A DNA stretch of 64,000 bases, from positions 1,116,001-1,180,000 of the forward strand of contig CAWBDS010000011.1 of NCBI GenBank assembly GCA_963787645.1, read 5' to 3'. The position numbers were made by a program, and so were the translations under genes. The DNA is from Palsa-504 sp963787645. Its GTDB lineage: Bacteria > Actinomycetota > Actinomycetes > Streptosporangiales > Streptosporangiaceae. A model generated the notes under the pieces. The model was not told where the DNA came from, made no database searches, and worked only from the letters and a program-made list of their open reading frames with translations. Positions 1 through 9,353 of this stretch are shown here, piece after piece. The stretch's first letter is position 1. Each line of letters starts with the position of its first letter.

Positions 1-814
1 GGTCAGGCCGTCCAGGAGCGACCGCTGGGCGATCAACGTGGCCACGAAGACCGGGATGATCAGGCACAGGGCGCCCGCGGCCATGGGCCCCCAGCTTGAT
101 CCGTCCACGCCGATGAAGTCCACGATCCCGACGGTGGCCGGCTCGGTGCTGAAGCCGCCCAGGATCAGCGGGATGAAGTACTCGCCCCAGGCCGCGATGC
201 CGATCAGCAACCCGACCGAGACCACGCCCGGAAGCGCCAGGGGCAACGCGATCCTGAAGAAGATGCGCAGCCTGCTGGCCCCGTCGACGCGCGCGGCCTC
301 CTCGAGTTCCATCGGCACAGCCTGGAAATAGGAGGCCGACATCCAGACCGTGAACGGCAGCAGGCCGGTGAGGTAGGCCAGCGTCAGCCCGGTGAACGAG
401 CCGATGAGGTTCAGGAAATGGAAGAACAGGAACAGCGGGATGATGTAGATCACGGGCGGCACCATCCTGCTGAAGAGCAGGAACGCGCCGAAGAAGCCCC
501 GGCCGCGGAACGTCCCGCGGGCGAACGCGTAGCCGGCCGGAATACCGAAGATCAGGGTGAATCCGGTGGAGAGCCCGGTGATGATGACGGAGTTCAGCAG
601 CGACTGCGCGTAGTTGTCCTGGAACAGGGCGCGGAAGTTGGCCAGGGTCAGCGGGCTGATGAACATCGGCGGGGAGGCGTCCGCGGCAATCGGCTCCTTG
701 AACGCGGTCAGCACGATCCACAAGAACGGGATCCCGAGCAGGACCAGCCCGAGGACCAGGAGAAAGATCCGAAGCGCCAGTATGCCTTTGCGTCGACGAC
801 GTTCTCATCGCCAT
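1..814 (-). CDS. Sugar ABC transporter permease, MalG type (partial, apparent 5' frameshift)
   Basis: Inner-membrane permease of a carbohydrate importer; its C-terminus lies beyond the left edge. The reading frame shows hydrophobic segments and the cytoplasmic EAA loop (MELEEAARVDGASRLRI near positions 255-310) that docks on the ATPase. The best start is ATG at 814, two bases after the stop of the upstream permease, with GGAG six bases before it. That start is in another frame from the transporter body, whose open frame begins after a TGA at 805-807 and has no ATG or GTG before the first membrane segment. One indel near 795-805 would join them. Function is secure at family level; whether the frameshift is real is not known. 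Confidence 0.8.
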   Translation of the reverse strand, partial: MAMRTSSTQRHTGASDLSPGPRAGPARDPVLVDRADRVQGADCRGRLPADVHQPADPGQLPRPVPGQLRAVAAELRHHHRALHRIHPDLRYSGRLRVRPRDVPRPGLLRRVPALQQDGAARDLHHPAVPVLPFPEPHRLVHRADAGLPHRPAAVHGLDVGLLFPGCADGTRGGRARRRGQQAAHLLQDRVAPGASGRGLGRVADRHRGLGRVLHPADPGRLQHRAGHRRDRGLHRRGRIKLGAHGRGRPVPDHPGLRGHVDRPAVAPGRPD

Positions 815-816
815 GC

Positions 817-1734
817 CTAACTCCGCCGCGGAAGGACCAGGAAGGTGATGCCCACGGTGGCCGCCACCAGCAGCACCAGGATCACGCCCATCGCGGCGGC
901 GTAACCGAGCCGTTGGTACAGCAGGCCCGTGTCGTAGATCTGCAGGCTGAACGGGGTGCTCGCGATCCCCGGGCCGCCCGTGGTCAGCACCTGGATCTGC
1001 TCGAAGAGCCTGAAGCCATCGATCAGCCGGAGCAGCACCACGATGAACAGCACCGGCCTGATATGAACCAGCGTCACGTGCCAGAAGACCCGGAAGGGGC
1101 TGGCGCCGTCCACCTCAGCGGCCTGCTGCAACTCACGAGGGACGGTGAGCAGCCCGGCGAACAGCAAGATGGCCTGGAACGGCACCGCCGTCCACAAGCT
1201 GGCGATCACGACCACCGGGATGGCCAGCCGCTGATCGCCGAGCCAGAGCGGCTGGGGCAGATGGAACAAGCCCAGGAAGTAGTTGACCCAGCCCGCCTCG
1301 TTGTTGAACATCGCGCGCCAGGTGATGGCCACCACGATGCCCGCCGTCATGATCGGGAGCGTGTACAGGCTGCGGATGATCCGGATACCCGGGAAGGCGG
1401 TTCTCATCAGCACCGCGAGCAGCAGGCCGAGCACCGTCGACAAGACGGTGAGTCCGATCACGATGTAGAACGTGTTGAAGATGACCTGCGGCGTCTGCGG
1501 GTCGTGGTACAGCTCGACGAAGTTCGAGAACCCGATGAACCGCCAGCCCGGCTGGACCAGGTTGTAGTTGGTGAAGCCCATCCCGATCGTGAGCAGGAAC
1601 GGGACGGCCGTGACGGCCAGCATGACGATGAGCGCCGGCCACGAGACGAAAGCCAGGAAATGCCGGTCTATGTACGCGCGGACGTGCGCGCCCGCATTGC
1701 GAGCGCGCACGTCCGAACCAGCGTCTGTTGCCAT
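817..1734 (-). CDS. Sugar ABC transporter permease, MalF type
   Basis: Membrane component of a binding-protein-dependent sugar importer, 305 residues, with about six transmembrane segments. The EAA motif is visible late in the protein (ELQQAAEVDGASPF), the usual place for MalF/UgpA proteins. It follows the binding-protein gene by 23 bases and its TAG lies two bases before the start of the second permease, so the three form one operon. No ATPase gene is in this window; such importers in actinobacteria often share a distant MsiK-like ATPase. The substrate cannot be read from the sequence. Confidence 0.9.
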   Translation of the reverse strand: MATDAGSDVRARNAGAHVRAYIDRHFLAFVSWPALIVMLAVTAVPFLLTIGMGFTNYNLVQPGWRFIGFSNFVELYHDPQTPQVIFNTFYIVIGLTVLSTVLGLLLAVLMRTAFPGIRIIRSLYTLPIMTAGIVVAITWRAMFNNEAGWVNYFLGLFHLPQPLWLGDQRLAIPVVVIASLWTAVPFQAILLFAGLLTVPRELQQAAEVDGASPFRVFWHVTLVHIRPVLFIVVLLRLIDGFRLFEQIQVLTTGGPGIASTPFSLQIYDTGLLYQRLGYAAAMGVILVLLVAATVGITFLVLPRRS

Positions 1735-1757
1735 CCGCGGTTATTTCTCCTGCGTTG

Positions 1758-3137
1758 TCACGTCGACGGGAACGGCTTGGGGTAGCCCGCCTGTTTCATG
1801 ATGGTATTGACTCCGCTGGTCATCGTGGCCATCACCGATGTGACCGACTGCTGTGTCGTGACCAGGGTCGACAGGCCGTCGGCGATCGGCGGGATGATTT
1901 CCGTGCCCTGTGCGATGCCGGGCAGCAGCGCCGCGTCGGGGTGGGCCAGGATGTACTTCAGCGCCTGGTCGAAGGTGGGCGGCAGCGCCGCTATGACCTG
2001 TGGATCGTCGAGTACCGATGTTCGCGAGGGGGTCAGGAGGTCCTTGGCGAGCGCGGCACCCTTCTGGGTCGCGGGTGAGGTGAGGAACTGGATGAGCTGC
2101 CACGCGGCGCCCTTGTGCTGGGAGGCGGCGTTCATCCACACACCGAACGGCTGCACCAGCGCACAGTTGTTAGGGTTGACCGACTGGCACGGCAGTTCCC
2201 AGAACGCCACGCTGTTCGCGACCTTGGACTGGGTTGGGTCGAGAACCAGCGGGATGCTGCCCGAGTCGTCCTGCCACATGGCCACGCGGCCCTGCTGGAA
2301 GTCCTGCAGGCAGTTGTCGACGAGGTAAGTGGCGATGCCCTTGGGCGCGTCGTTCTGCAGGATGTTCCGGTAGAAGGACCCGAACGCGTCGGCGTAGGGC
2401 TGCTGGCCGATCAGGAAGTTCCAGCTCTTGTCGAAGTACGTTCCGGTGAGCGGGTTGTTGTAAGGCACGAACCAGTTCCACATCTGGAATGCGTCGTACA
2501 GGGCCTGCGACTTGTCACCGCGGACGCAGAAACCGGCGTGCGAGGAGTTGGTCAGCAGCTTCGCGTCCGCCAGGAGCTGCGCGGGACTCTGCGGCGGGGA
2601 GGAGATGCCCGCCGCCTTGAACATCGCGGTGTTGTAGTACAGCAGCGCGCCGCCCGCGTGACTGGCGACGCAGTACGTCTTCCCGCCCGACTGGCAGGAC
2701 GCCTCGATGGCGGGCGCGACATCGGAGAAGTTATAGCTAGCCGCGGTGTCGGCGCTGTTGCCGAGGTAAGAGTCGAGCGGGGCCACGTCGCCCGCGGCCA
2801 CGAAGTTCGGCAGATCCTCGGTGCCGTAGGAGAAGACGTCCAGCCCGGTGTCCTTCGACTTCAGCTGCAGCTGCAGGGTCTGGTCGATGGAGGAGACCGG
2901 CAGTTCGACGAAGTTCACGTGGATGCCGGTCTTGGCGGTGAACTGCGGCATCAGCGACTTGTAATACGTGAACTCCGGCGTCGCGGTGTACGTCTCGTAG
3001 GTGATCGTCGTCCCGGCGTACGGTTCGGACGAGTTCCCCGAGCTCGACCCGCCGCCAGATGAGCTACACGCCGCCAGCGCGAGCGCCAGTCCGAACGCCG
3101 CCCCCACGGCTGTGTACTTCCGTCTAGCTACTCTCAT
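1758..3137 (-). CDS. Extracellular sugar-binding lipoprotein of ABC importer
   Basis: Solute-binding protein (SBP family 1, MalE-like), about 459 residues. I chose ATG 3137 because GGAG sits six bases upstream; it gives a basic n-region, a hydrophobic h-region and a lipobox LAAC with the lipidated cysteine at residue 24, followed by a Ser/Gly linker. The mature part has the family features of an extended alpha/beta fold (YETYTATPEF start, WQDDSGSIPL segment, WMNAAS near the end). It is the first gene of the operon with the two permeases. An in-frame ATG at 3149 is a less well supported alternative. Confidence 0.88.
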   Translation of the reverse strand: MRVARRKYTAVGAAFGLALALAACSSSGGGSSSGNSSEPYAGTTITYETYTATPEFTYYKSLMPQFTAKTGIHVNFVELPVSSIDQTLQLQLKSKDTGLDVFSYGTEDLPNFVAAGDVAPLDSYLGNSADTAASYNFSDVAPAIEASCQSGGKTYCVASHAGGALLYYNTAMFKAAGISSPPQSPAQLLADAKLLTNSSHAGFCVRGDKSQALYDAFQMWNWFVPYNNPLTGTYFDKSWNFLIGQQPYADAFGSFYRNILQNDAPKGIATYLVDNCLQDFQQGRVAMWQDDSGSIPLVLDPTQSKVANSVAFWELPCQSVNPNNCALVQPFGVWMNAASQHKGAAWQLIQFLTSPATQKGAALAKDLLTPSRTSVLDDPQVIAALPPTFDQALKYILAHPDAALLPGIAQGTEIIPPIADGLSTLVTTQQSVTSVMATMTSGVNTIMKQAGYPKPFPST

Positions 3138-3345
3138 GAACGTCTCCATATCTCGTACACCATCCAGGGTGGCCGCCATTGGTGCCGATCGGCGCCGCCC
3201 TGATTCAGTTGCTCGGCTGGCGATGGCAGCGCCCGTGAGGCCAGTTCTTGCTGGGCAGACGCCACAATGGCTGACCTCCTTTCCCTGTAAGGGGCCGTGC
3301 GGCGAATCCTTGCAGTGGGGATTAAGGAGTGGCAAGAGTTGAGAT

Positions 3346-3381
3346 ATCATATTTCTGGATCGTTACCCAGGCGTTACGATC
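3346..3381 (-). promoter_or_regulatory. Possible promoter and operator of the sugar importer operon
   Basis: About 210 bases upstream of the binding-protein start is a -10-like TATGAT (reverse strand of 3346-3351). Next to it is an inverted repeat, GATCGT (3358-3363) and ACGATC (3376-3381), 12 bases apart. The AT-rich patch stands out from the surrounding GC. Sugar importers are commonly repressed by LacI- or ROK-type proteins at such sites, but no regulator gene is adjacent. I see no good -35 element. Confidence 0.3.
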
Positions 3382-3419
3382 TCACCGGGTTGAGGACGTT
3401 CTCGTCAACTCGGAACGTC

Positions 3420-4744
3420 CGCTTGCCCGTGGCGGAGCTCGCACCGGCCGCCGTGACCTGGAGCCACGCTGCCGTCGGCCGGCGAGCACCGCCGGGGCGT
3501 GCCGCACGGCCGGCATCTGCACGCGCTGCATCCGCGCGGCCTGGAGATCCTCAACGAGCTGTTCCCGGGATTCAGCGCATCGCTGGCGGCCGGCGGTGCC
3601 GTGGTGTGCGACGTCTCGCGCGACCTGCGCTGGCAACTGTCCGGCCGCCAGCTGCGGCAGGCGCGGACCGGCATGGCTGCCCTGTTATGCAGCCGGCCGT
3701 TCATTGAGGGCCACATCCGGGCTTTGGTGCGACAACTGCCGGAGGTCCGTTTCCTCCAGGAGAGCTCGATCGGCGGGCTGACCGTAACCGCGGGCAAGCG
3801 CGTGGTCACCGGCGTTCAGGTCCGCGGGCCAAACGGCCGGCCGGCTGCAGATCGGAGGCAGCCTGGTGGTCGACGCATCCGGCCGGGGCTCACGCACGCC
3901 GGCCTGGCTGACCGAGCTCGGCTACCAGGAGCCCGCCGAGGAGCGGGTCGAGATCGGCCTGGGCTATGCGACCCGGACCTACCGGCTCCGGCCCGGCGCC
4001 CTAGGCCGGGACCATATGATCCTCACCGCCGGCACGCTGGCGAACTCCCGCGCCGGCGTCCTGACGGTCATCGAGGGCGGCCACCATATGCTGACCGTCG
4101 CGGGCATCTGCGGCGACTATCCGCCCACCGACCCGGCCGGGTTCGATGAGTTCGTGGCCAGACTGCCGACCGCCGACATCTCTACCGCCGTGGCCGGCGC
4201 CGAACCGCTGGGCGACCCGGTGCCGTTCCGGTTCCCGGTCAGCGTGCGCCGCCGGTACGAACGGCTGGCCGCGTTCCCGGCCGGCCTGCTGGTCATCGGC
4301 GATGCCGCATGCTCGTTCAACCCGGTCTACGGCCAGGGCATGACGGTCGCGGCCAAGGAGGCCATGACGTTGCGCGAGGTGCTGGCCCGCGACGCACGGC
4401 CCGACGCCCGCCGCTATTTCCGCGGCATCGCGGCCGCGATCGATGGGGCCTGGGACATCGCGGTCGGCTCTGACCTGGCCTTCCCCGAGGTCACCGGCCC
4501 GCGGTCGGCCAAGGTACGCCTGGTCAACGCCTATCTGCCACGATTGCACGCCGCGGCGGTCCACGACGAGGCGCTGGCCACCGCGATGATCGGGGTCATC
4601 GGCCTCAAGGACCGCCCCGAAGGGCTGCTCCGCCCGGACCGCGTGCTGCGGGTGCTGCGCGGCAACCTGGGCCACGGCAGGCGCCCCCGCGCTGATCAGG
4701 CCGCCACCATCGCTATATCTGAAGCTGGCGGGGCGCCTTCTTGA
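3420..4744 (+). pseudogene. FAD-dependent monooxygenase, 5'-truncated and frameshifted
   Basis: Remnant of a geranylgeranyl-reductase/PHBH-like FAD oxidoreductase. From 3457 the frame reads the family block RRGVPHGRHLHALHPRG, runs to about 3845, then continues one frame over from LVVDASGRGSRTPAWL to the stop at 4744. The C-terminal part has the FAD-binding GDAACSFNPVYGQGM motif. The N-terminal GxGxxG dinucleotide fold is missing; a short piece of it (VAELAPAAV) shows in a third frame near 3437-3465, cut by a TGA. So at least two frameshifts and a lost 5' end. The decay is clear; the former substrate is unknown. It is followed by a 370-base gap. Confidence 0.8.
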
Positions 4745-5112
4745 GCACTGCTACCGCTGGCCCGGGGCGCAAGCCCTGACCGGGATATGCAGTCAGCCGG
4801 AGTAGCCGGCTGCGGCCGGCGCGAGCGGAGTGAAACCGGCAATCCACCACACCCTACGGTGGTGAAACCCGGGTTCCACCACCCTCGGCTGCGCGGGAGC
4901 AGCGCACCACGAAGCACGCTGTTCTCCCTGGCAACGCAAGCACCACCGGTAACCTGCCGCGGCGCGAATCCGCGCGACCTGCCACAAGCAACCGCCGACG
5001 ACACCGCATTCCTCAGTCACTCCGCCCTAACTGCATACCACGGAGCCCTGATTTCGTTCCTTCGTTCCGCTTAACCGGCGAAATTTGGGAAGCAGGGATC
5101 TGGTCCGGATAG
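4745..5112. other. Non-coding gap with a strong palindrome
   Basis: No convincing gene is seen in this 368-base stretch between the FAD monooxygenase remnant and the kinase. It contains the palindrome listed separately (4858-4883) and an upstream smaller stem CCACC/GGTGG around 4845-4862. The last 60 bases are less GC-rich and probably carry the promoter of the kinase gene, though no consensus boxes are obvious. Confidence 0.5.
4858..4883. repeat. 26-base near-perfect palindrome
   Basis: The two arms GGTGGTGAAACCC and GGGTTCCACCACC meet with no loop and differ at one pair only. It could be an operator, a cruciform or a terminator-like element for the remnant upstream. As RNA it would fold into a long hairpin. 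It lies about 230 bases before the kinase start. Confidence 0.6.
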
Positions 5113-6762
5113 ATGGTTGAGCGCGTACGAGGCATGCTGGTGCAGGAACTGCGGGCTGGCGATCCAGAGCTGATCGGGCCGTACCGGGTCATCCGGCGGC
5201 TGGGCATGGGCGGCATGGGTCAGGTGTTCCTGGGCCGGTCACCGGGCGGACGGCTGCTGGCGATCAAGGTCATTCGGGCCGAACTGGCCGCGGACCAGGA
5301 GTTCCGGGCGCGCTTCCGGCGCGAGGTCGCCGCCGCGAGAAGCGTGAGCGGCGTATTCACCGCGTCCGTGGTGGACGCGGACACCGAGGCCTCGGTGCCG
5401 TGGCTGGCCACCGCTTACATCGCCGGGTCGTCGCTGGCCGATGCCGTGGCCCGGTACGGGCCGTGGCCCGCCGACGCGGTGCTGGCCCTGGCGGCCGGGC
5501 TGGCCGAGGGCCTGCACGCGATCCACTCGGCCGGCCTGGTGCATCGTGACCTCAAGCCATCGAACGTGCTGCTGGCCGAGGATGGTCCGCGGGTCATCGA
5601 CTTCGGCATCTCCCGCGCCCTGGAGTCGAATGCGGTCACCAGTGCCGGCGTCGTGCTCGGCTCGCCCGCCTTCATGTCGCCGGAGCAGGCCGAAGGCCAC
5701 CAGGTCGGGCCGCCCAGCGACGTGTTCAGCCTCGGCGGCGTGCTGGCCTTCGCCGCCACCGGCCAGGCACCGTTCGGGTCCGGCGACGCCCTGCTGTACC
5801 GGCTGGTTCACAAGCCGCCGGACCTGGACCGAGTTCCTGCCGCGGTCCGCCCGCTGATCGAGCGCTGCCTGGACAAGGATCCGGGCCGGCGGCCCAGCCC
5901 CAGCGACCTGCTGGCCGAACTCGGCGATGCCGTCCCCGTCCCCGGGTGGGAGCCCCGATCGCCCGACCGCGGCGCCAGCCGACCAGGGCCTGCCGCGGCG
6001 GTCCTTCCGGCCCTGGCCAACGGCGCCCGGAATGGCGCGCCGGGCCCCGCCACCGTCGCCGGCCCGCACCTGAGCGGCCCCACCGCCCCACCCTGGCCCG
6101 AGGAAGTCGTGCCAGGCGGCCGACGGGGCGGCGGGCCCCCTGCGGGGAGCGGGCGGCCGGCAGAAGCGGCCGCCTGGCCGGGGCCAGGCGGCCGACCGGG
6201 GGCAGGCGGCCGACGCGGGGTGACCGGTCGACGGCGGCTGACCCTGGCCGGGCTGGTGATCGCGCTGGCCGCCGGGATGATCGCCGGGGTCGTCATCGCC
6301 GACGGCGGACACCCGGCCGCGCAGGGCCCGCCGAGGACGCAGACCCACTCGCCCGCCTCGCCCACGGCTACCGCGAGCGCGACGGCGGCGCCTACCTCGG
6401 CCGCCGGACCGGGATCGGCCCTTAGCCCGGACCGCCTCACCGGCACCTGGACCGGTACCTACTTCTGCCCGCAGGGCTGGACCGGGCTCCGGCTGATCCT
6501 CGAGGCGGCCTCGAACGGCACCCTGGCCGCCACCTTCGACTTCTACCCCATTGACGGCAATTCTCGAGTGCCATCTGGCAGCTTCACGCTGACCGGGAGC
6601 TATTCCGCCCAGGGGTTCCAGCTCAAGCCGGGTCACTGGATCAGCCAGCCGCCGAACTACCTCATGGTGAGCCTTGCCGCCCCGGCGCCGGGCAACGACG
6701 ACATCACGCTGACCGGCACCGTCGTCGGCGCCGGTTGCACTACGTTTTCGGTGTCACGTTAA
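5113..6762 (+). CDS. Membrane-anchored Ser/Thr protein kinase
   Basis: Hanks-type kinase, 549 residues. Visible parts: glycine loop LGMGGMGQVFLG at 30-41, catalytic lysine 52 (AIKVIR), HRDLKPSN at 144-151, DFG at 163-165, activation-segment SPEQ at 189-192. Then comes a Pro/Ala/Gly-rich juxtamembrane stretch, one transmembrane helix near 376-396, a Ser/Thr/Ala linker and an extracytoplasmic domain from about 440 rich in beta-type sequence with two cysteines. It has no PASTA repeats, so the outer domain is probably a different sensor. ATG 5134 is an alternative start. No partner phosphatase is near. It ends 15 bases from the convergent ABC permease gene. Confidence 0.95.
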   Translation: MVERVRGMLVQELRAGDPELIGPYRVIRRLGMGGMGQVFLGRSPGGRLLAIKVIRAELAADQEFRARFRREVAAARSVSGVFTASVVDADTEASVPWLATAYIAGSSLADAVARYGPWPADAVLALAAGLAEGLHAIHSAGLVHRDLKPSNVLLAEDGPRVIDFGISRALESNAVTSAGVVLGSPAFMSPEQAEGHQVGPPSDVFSLGGVLAFAATGQAPFGSGDALLYRLVHKPPDLDRVPAAVRPLIERCLDKDPGRRPSPSDLLAELGDAVPVPGWEPRSPDRGASRPGPAAAVLPALANGARNGAPGPATVAGPHLSGPTAPPWPEEVVPGGRRGGGPPAGSGRPAEAAAWPGPGGRPGAGGRRGVTGRRRLTLAGLVIALAAGMIAGVVIADGGHPAAQGPPRTQTHSPASPTATASATAAPTSAAGPGSALSPDRLTGTWTGTYFCPQGWTGLRLILEAASNGTLAATFDFYPIDGNSRVPSGSFTLTGSYSAQGFQLKPGHWISQPPNYLMVSLAAPAPGNDDITLTGTVVGAGCTTFSVSR

Positions 6763-6777
6763 CCGATGCCACGGGGA

Positions 6778-8607
6778 TCACGCCGCCTCGGCTTGCAGCA
6801 TTTCGGCAACGGGTCGCCGGGTGGCGATCCGGGCCGGAACGCTGGTCAGCGCGGCCACGATGAACACGGTTCCGAGTACCGCGGCGACCAGCCAGAGCAC
6901 GGGTGGCAGGCCACTGAGGTGATGGCCCGCGATCTGGAACAGGCCGATGCCGAGGGGGACGCCGAGGATCGCGCCGGGCAGCGCGGGGATGATCTGCGCC
7001 ATGACCAGCCCGGCTCGGACCTGACGCGGCGTCGCACCGAGCGCGAGCGTCACCGCGGAAGCGCGTCTGGCGTCGAGGACCGTCGCCCAAGCGGCGAAGA
7101 TCACGGTGAGCGCGGCCAGGACGACCAGCGAGATGGTCACGACGGTCAGCACCTGCTCGGCTCGGGGGACATCCGGGTTGACCAGGCCGCCCGACCTCCC
7201 GAAGTGAGCGAACTTGGCGTCGACGGCGGCGTGGATGGCCAGTGCGGCGACCAGGCCCATGACGGCGACGGCGATGCTCGCCGCGCTGAAGGTCGCGCGC
7301 CGTGGCCGCCGGGCGACCAGCCGCAGCCCGAGCAGCGCGGGCACGGGCAGCTTCCTGGACAGCCGGACCAGCGGATTCCGCCGCCTCGGCGCGCGAGCCG
7401 AGTCGGCCAGCGCGCCGATCGTGCTCATCCGCGCCGCGCGGAGCGCGGGAACGAGCGTCGAGGCGAGGGCCACGACGAGCGCCACGCCGATGGCGATCAG
7501 GATCATCACCAGCGTGAGCGGCGGCGCTCCCGGAGTACCGACTAGGTCGGCCTCGGGACTGGAGATGAGCGGGGCCGCACGCCAGCCGGCCAGCAGGCCG
7601 ACGAACGCCGCGACGACGGCCAGGAACAGGTTCTCGGTCAGGAAGGTCGCCGCGACCAGGCCCGGTGTGCCGCCGGTGGCCTTCAAGAGTCCGACCCGCC
7701 GGGTTCCTTCCGCCAGGCGGCCCCCGACCAGGACGGCCACGCTGGCGAGCGCGAGCACGCCGAGCAGCGTGGCGCCGGTAAACAAGAAGGCCTGGTCGGC
7801 GCGCAGAAAGGCACTGTCCCCATAGGCGATCGCCGTCCATGGGGTCAGGAACGGAGATGACGGGTTGCTGGTGCTCTGGACGTTCACGAACGCGGCGATC
7901 GCGGCCGGCGACGCGTCGGACAGCTTGAGATCCGAGACGTAGGACAGCGGATAAGCCGTGGTGGCCAGGCTGCGCGCCGCCGCTTCGGTAGTCCACATCA
8001 GGCTCATACCCGGGTAGCCGCCGGATGCCGCCGTGACGGCAAAGCCAACCACCTGGAAGGGGTGACCATCCAGCGTGATGGTCTGGCCGAGACGCAGGCT
8101 GGCCACCTCGGCAAAGGACCGCTCGACCACCACGCCGCCGGACCGGATCCACGTCCCGTCCGTCACCTTGGGCTGGTCGACCGCGGCCACGCCGGGCTGA
8201 CGTCCTTCCACCTGCACGGTGGTGACGAGACCCGCGCTGCGCATGACCGGGCCCAGCGGACCGGTGTCGCCCACGATCGGATAGGGGCCGCTGTGGGCCG
8301 CCACCCCTGGGACATGGTTCAGCGCCGCGAGCGCGGCGAGGTCGGCCGGCGACGTCACGCCGGTATACGGGTCATTCCCAGCCTGGGCCACGACGTCGGG
8401 ACCCCTCGTCGCGGCCATGGTCTGCTGGTAGGGATTGCTGTTCACGCCGTTCAGCGCGAAGGCCAAGGTGAGCACGGCCGTGGCGGCGGCGATGGCGACC
8501 ACCAGGAGCACGGCCTGGGCGACATGGTGCCGGATGTCTTGCCTGGCGAGACGAAAGAGCAGCAGGGCGCGTCCCCTTACTCGGCCCGCACGGCGCGGCT
8601 GGTTCAT
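6778..8607 (-). CDS. FtsX/MacB-type ABC transporter permease
   Basis: Large permease, about 609 residues, with an N-terminal membrane helix, an extracytoplasmic domain, and two FtsX-like blocks of three helices near the middle and the C-terminus (LGVLALASVAVLVGG and MILIAIGVALVVALA among them). Start ATG 8607 has AGGTGA five bases before it and lies just after the ATPase stop, so the two are translated together. Such pairs export peptides, lipids or drugs, or act in envelope stress; the substrate is not evident. It is the last gene of the PadR-ATPase-permease operon. Confidence 0.88.
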   Translation of the reverse strand: MNQPRRAGRVRGRALLLFRLARQDIRHHVAQAVLLVVAIAAATAVLTLAFALNGVNSNPYQQTMAATRGPDVVAQAGNDPYTGVTSPADLAALAALNHVPGVAAHSGPYPIVGDTGPLGPVMRSAGLVTTVQVEGRQPGVAAVDQPKVTDGTWIRSGGVVVERSFAEVASLRLGQTITLDGHPFQVVGFAVTAASGGYPGMSLMWTTEAAARSLATTAYPLSYVSDLKLSDASPAAIAAFVNVQSTSNPSSPFLTPWTAIAYGDSAFLRADQAFLFTGATLLGVLALASVAVLVGGRLAEGTRRVGLLKATGGTPGLVAATFLTENLFLAVVAAFVGLLAGWRAAPLISSPEADLVGTPGAPPLTLVMILIAIGVALVVALASTLVPALRAARMSTIGALADSARAPRRRNPLVRLSRKLPVPALLGLRLVARRPRRATFSAASIAVAVMGLVAALAIHAAVDAKFAHFGRSGGLVNPDVPRAEQVLTVVTISLVVLAALTVIFAAWATVLDARRASAVTLALGATPRQVRAGLVMAQIIPALPGAILGVPLGIGLFQIAGHHLSGLPPVLWLVAAVLGTVFIVAALTSVPARIATRRPVAEMLQAEAA

Positions 8608-8612
8608 GACGT

Positions 8613-9353
8613 TCACCTGAGCTGCTCCCACTCCGCGAACGTGCTGAGGTTTCCTTGCGAACCGCCAGTCAGCCGCGTCTCGTCGACAAAGGCCCCGTCG
8701 CGCATGGAGATCAAGCGGTCCGCGGTGGTGGCGATGCGCTCGTCGTGGGTGACGATCACCAAGGTCAGGCCCCGGGCGTGCAGGTCACTCAGCAGCGAAA
8801 GCACGTCGAACGCCGAAGTACTGTCCAGATTGCCGGTCGGTTCGTCGGCCAGTACCAGGGCCGGGTCGTTCACCAGGGCCCGCGCGATCGCGACGCGCTG
8901 ACGCTGGCCGCCGGACAGCATCGAGGGCAGGTGCCGGGCGCGATCGCCGAGGCCGACCTGGTCCAGCAACGCGGTCGCGCGGACCCGAGCCTCGTTCGGC
9001 GCCCCACCGGCCAGGAGCGCGGGCAGCTCGACGTTCTCCTGCGCGGTGAGCTCGTCCATGAGCTGGAACGCCTGGAAGACGAATCCGATCTCATCGCGGC
9101 GCAGGTGCGCGAGGGCCCGTTCGGAGAGCTCGTCGACGCGTTGCCCCGCGACCGAGAGCTGACCGGCGCTCGGGCGATCGAGCCCGCCGATCAGGTGGAG
9201 CAGCGTCGATTTGCCGCAGCCACTCGGACCCATCACCGCCACGGCCTCGCCGCGATTGACGTCGAGGTCGATGGCGTCGAGCGCGCGCACCAGGGCCTCG
9301 CCGCTACCGTAGTCCTTCCGCAAGCCCTTGGCGTGCACGAGCACGGTGTTCAT
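8613..9353 (-). CDS. ABC transporter ATP-binding protein, LolD/MacB type
   Basis: ATPase of 246 residues with Walker A GPSGCGKST, the signature LSGGQRQR, Walker B LVLADEP and the switch histidine in VIVTHD. The length and the GNLDS block match the ATPases that partner FtsX/MacB permeases. Its ATG overlaps the stop of the PadR gene (ATGA at 9350-9353) and its stop lies five bases before the permease start. It therefore acts with the permease downstream, energising transport at the membrane. Confidence 0.93.
   Translation of the reverse strand: MNTVLVHAKGLRKDYGSGEALVRALDAIDLDVNRGEAVAVMGPSGCGKSTLLHLIGGLDRPSAGQLSVAGQRVDELSERALAHLRRDEIGFVFQAFQLMDELTAQENVELPALLAGGAPNEARVRATALLDQVGLGDRARHLPSMLSGGQRQRVAIARALVNDPALVLADEPTGNLDSTSAFDVLSLLSDLHARGLTLVIVTHDERIATTADRLISMRDGAFVDETRLTGGSQGNLSTFAEWEQLR

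Noticed and set aside
418..1785. Long plus-strand ORF opposite the sugar permeases
   Set aside because: Gln/Arg/Asp-rich composition with no domain; it mirrors the coding frames of the real minus-strand permease genes, as GC-rich antisense frames often do.
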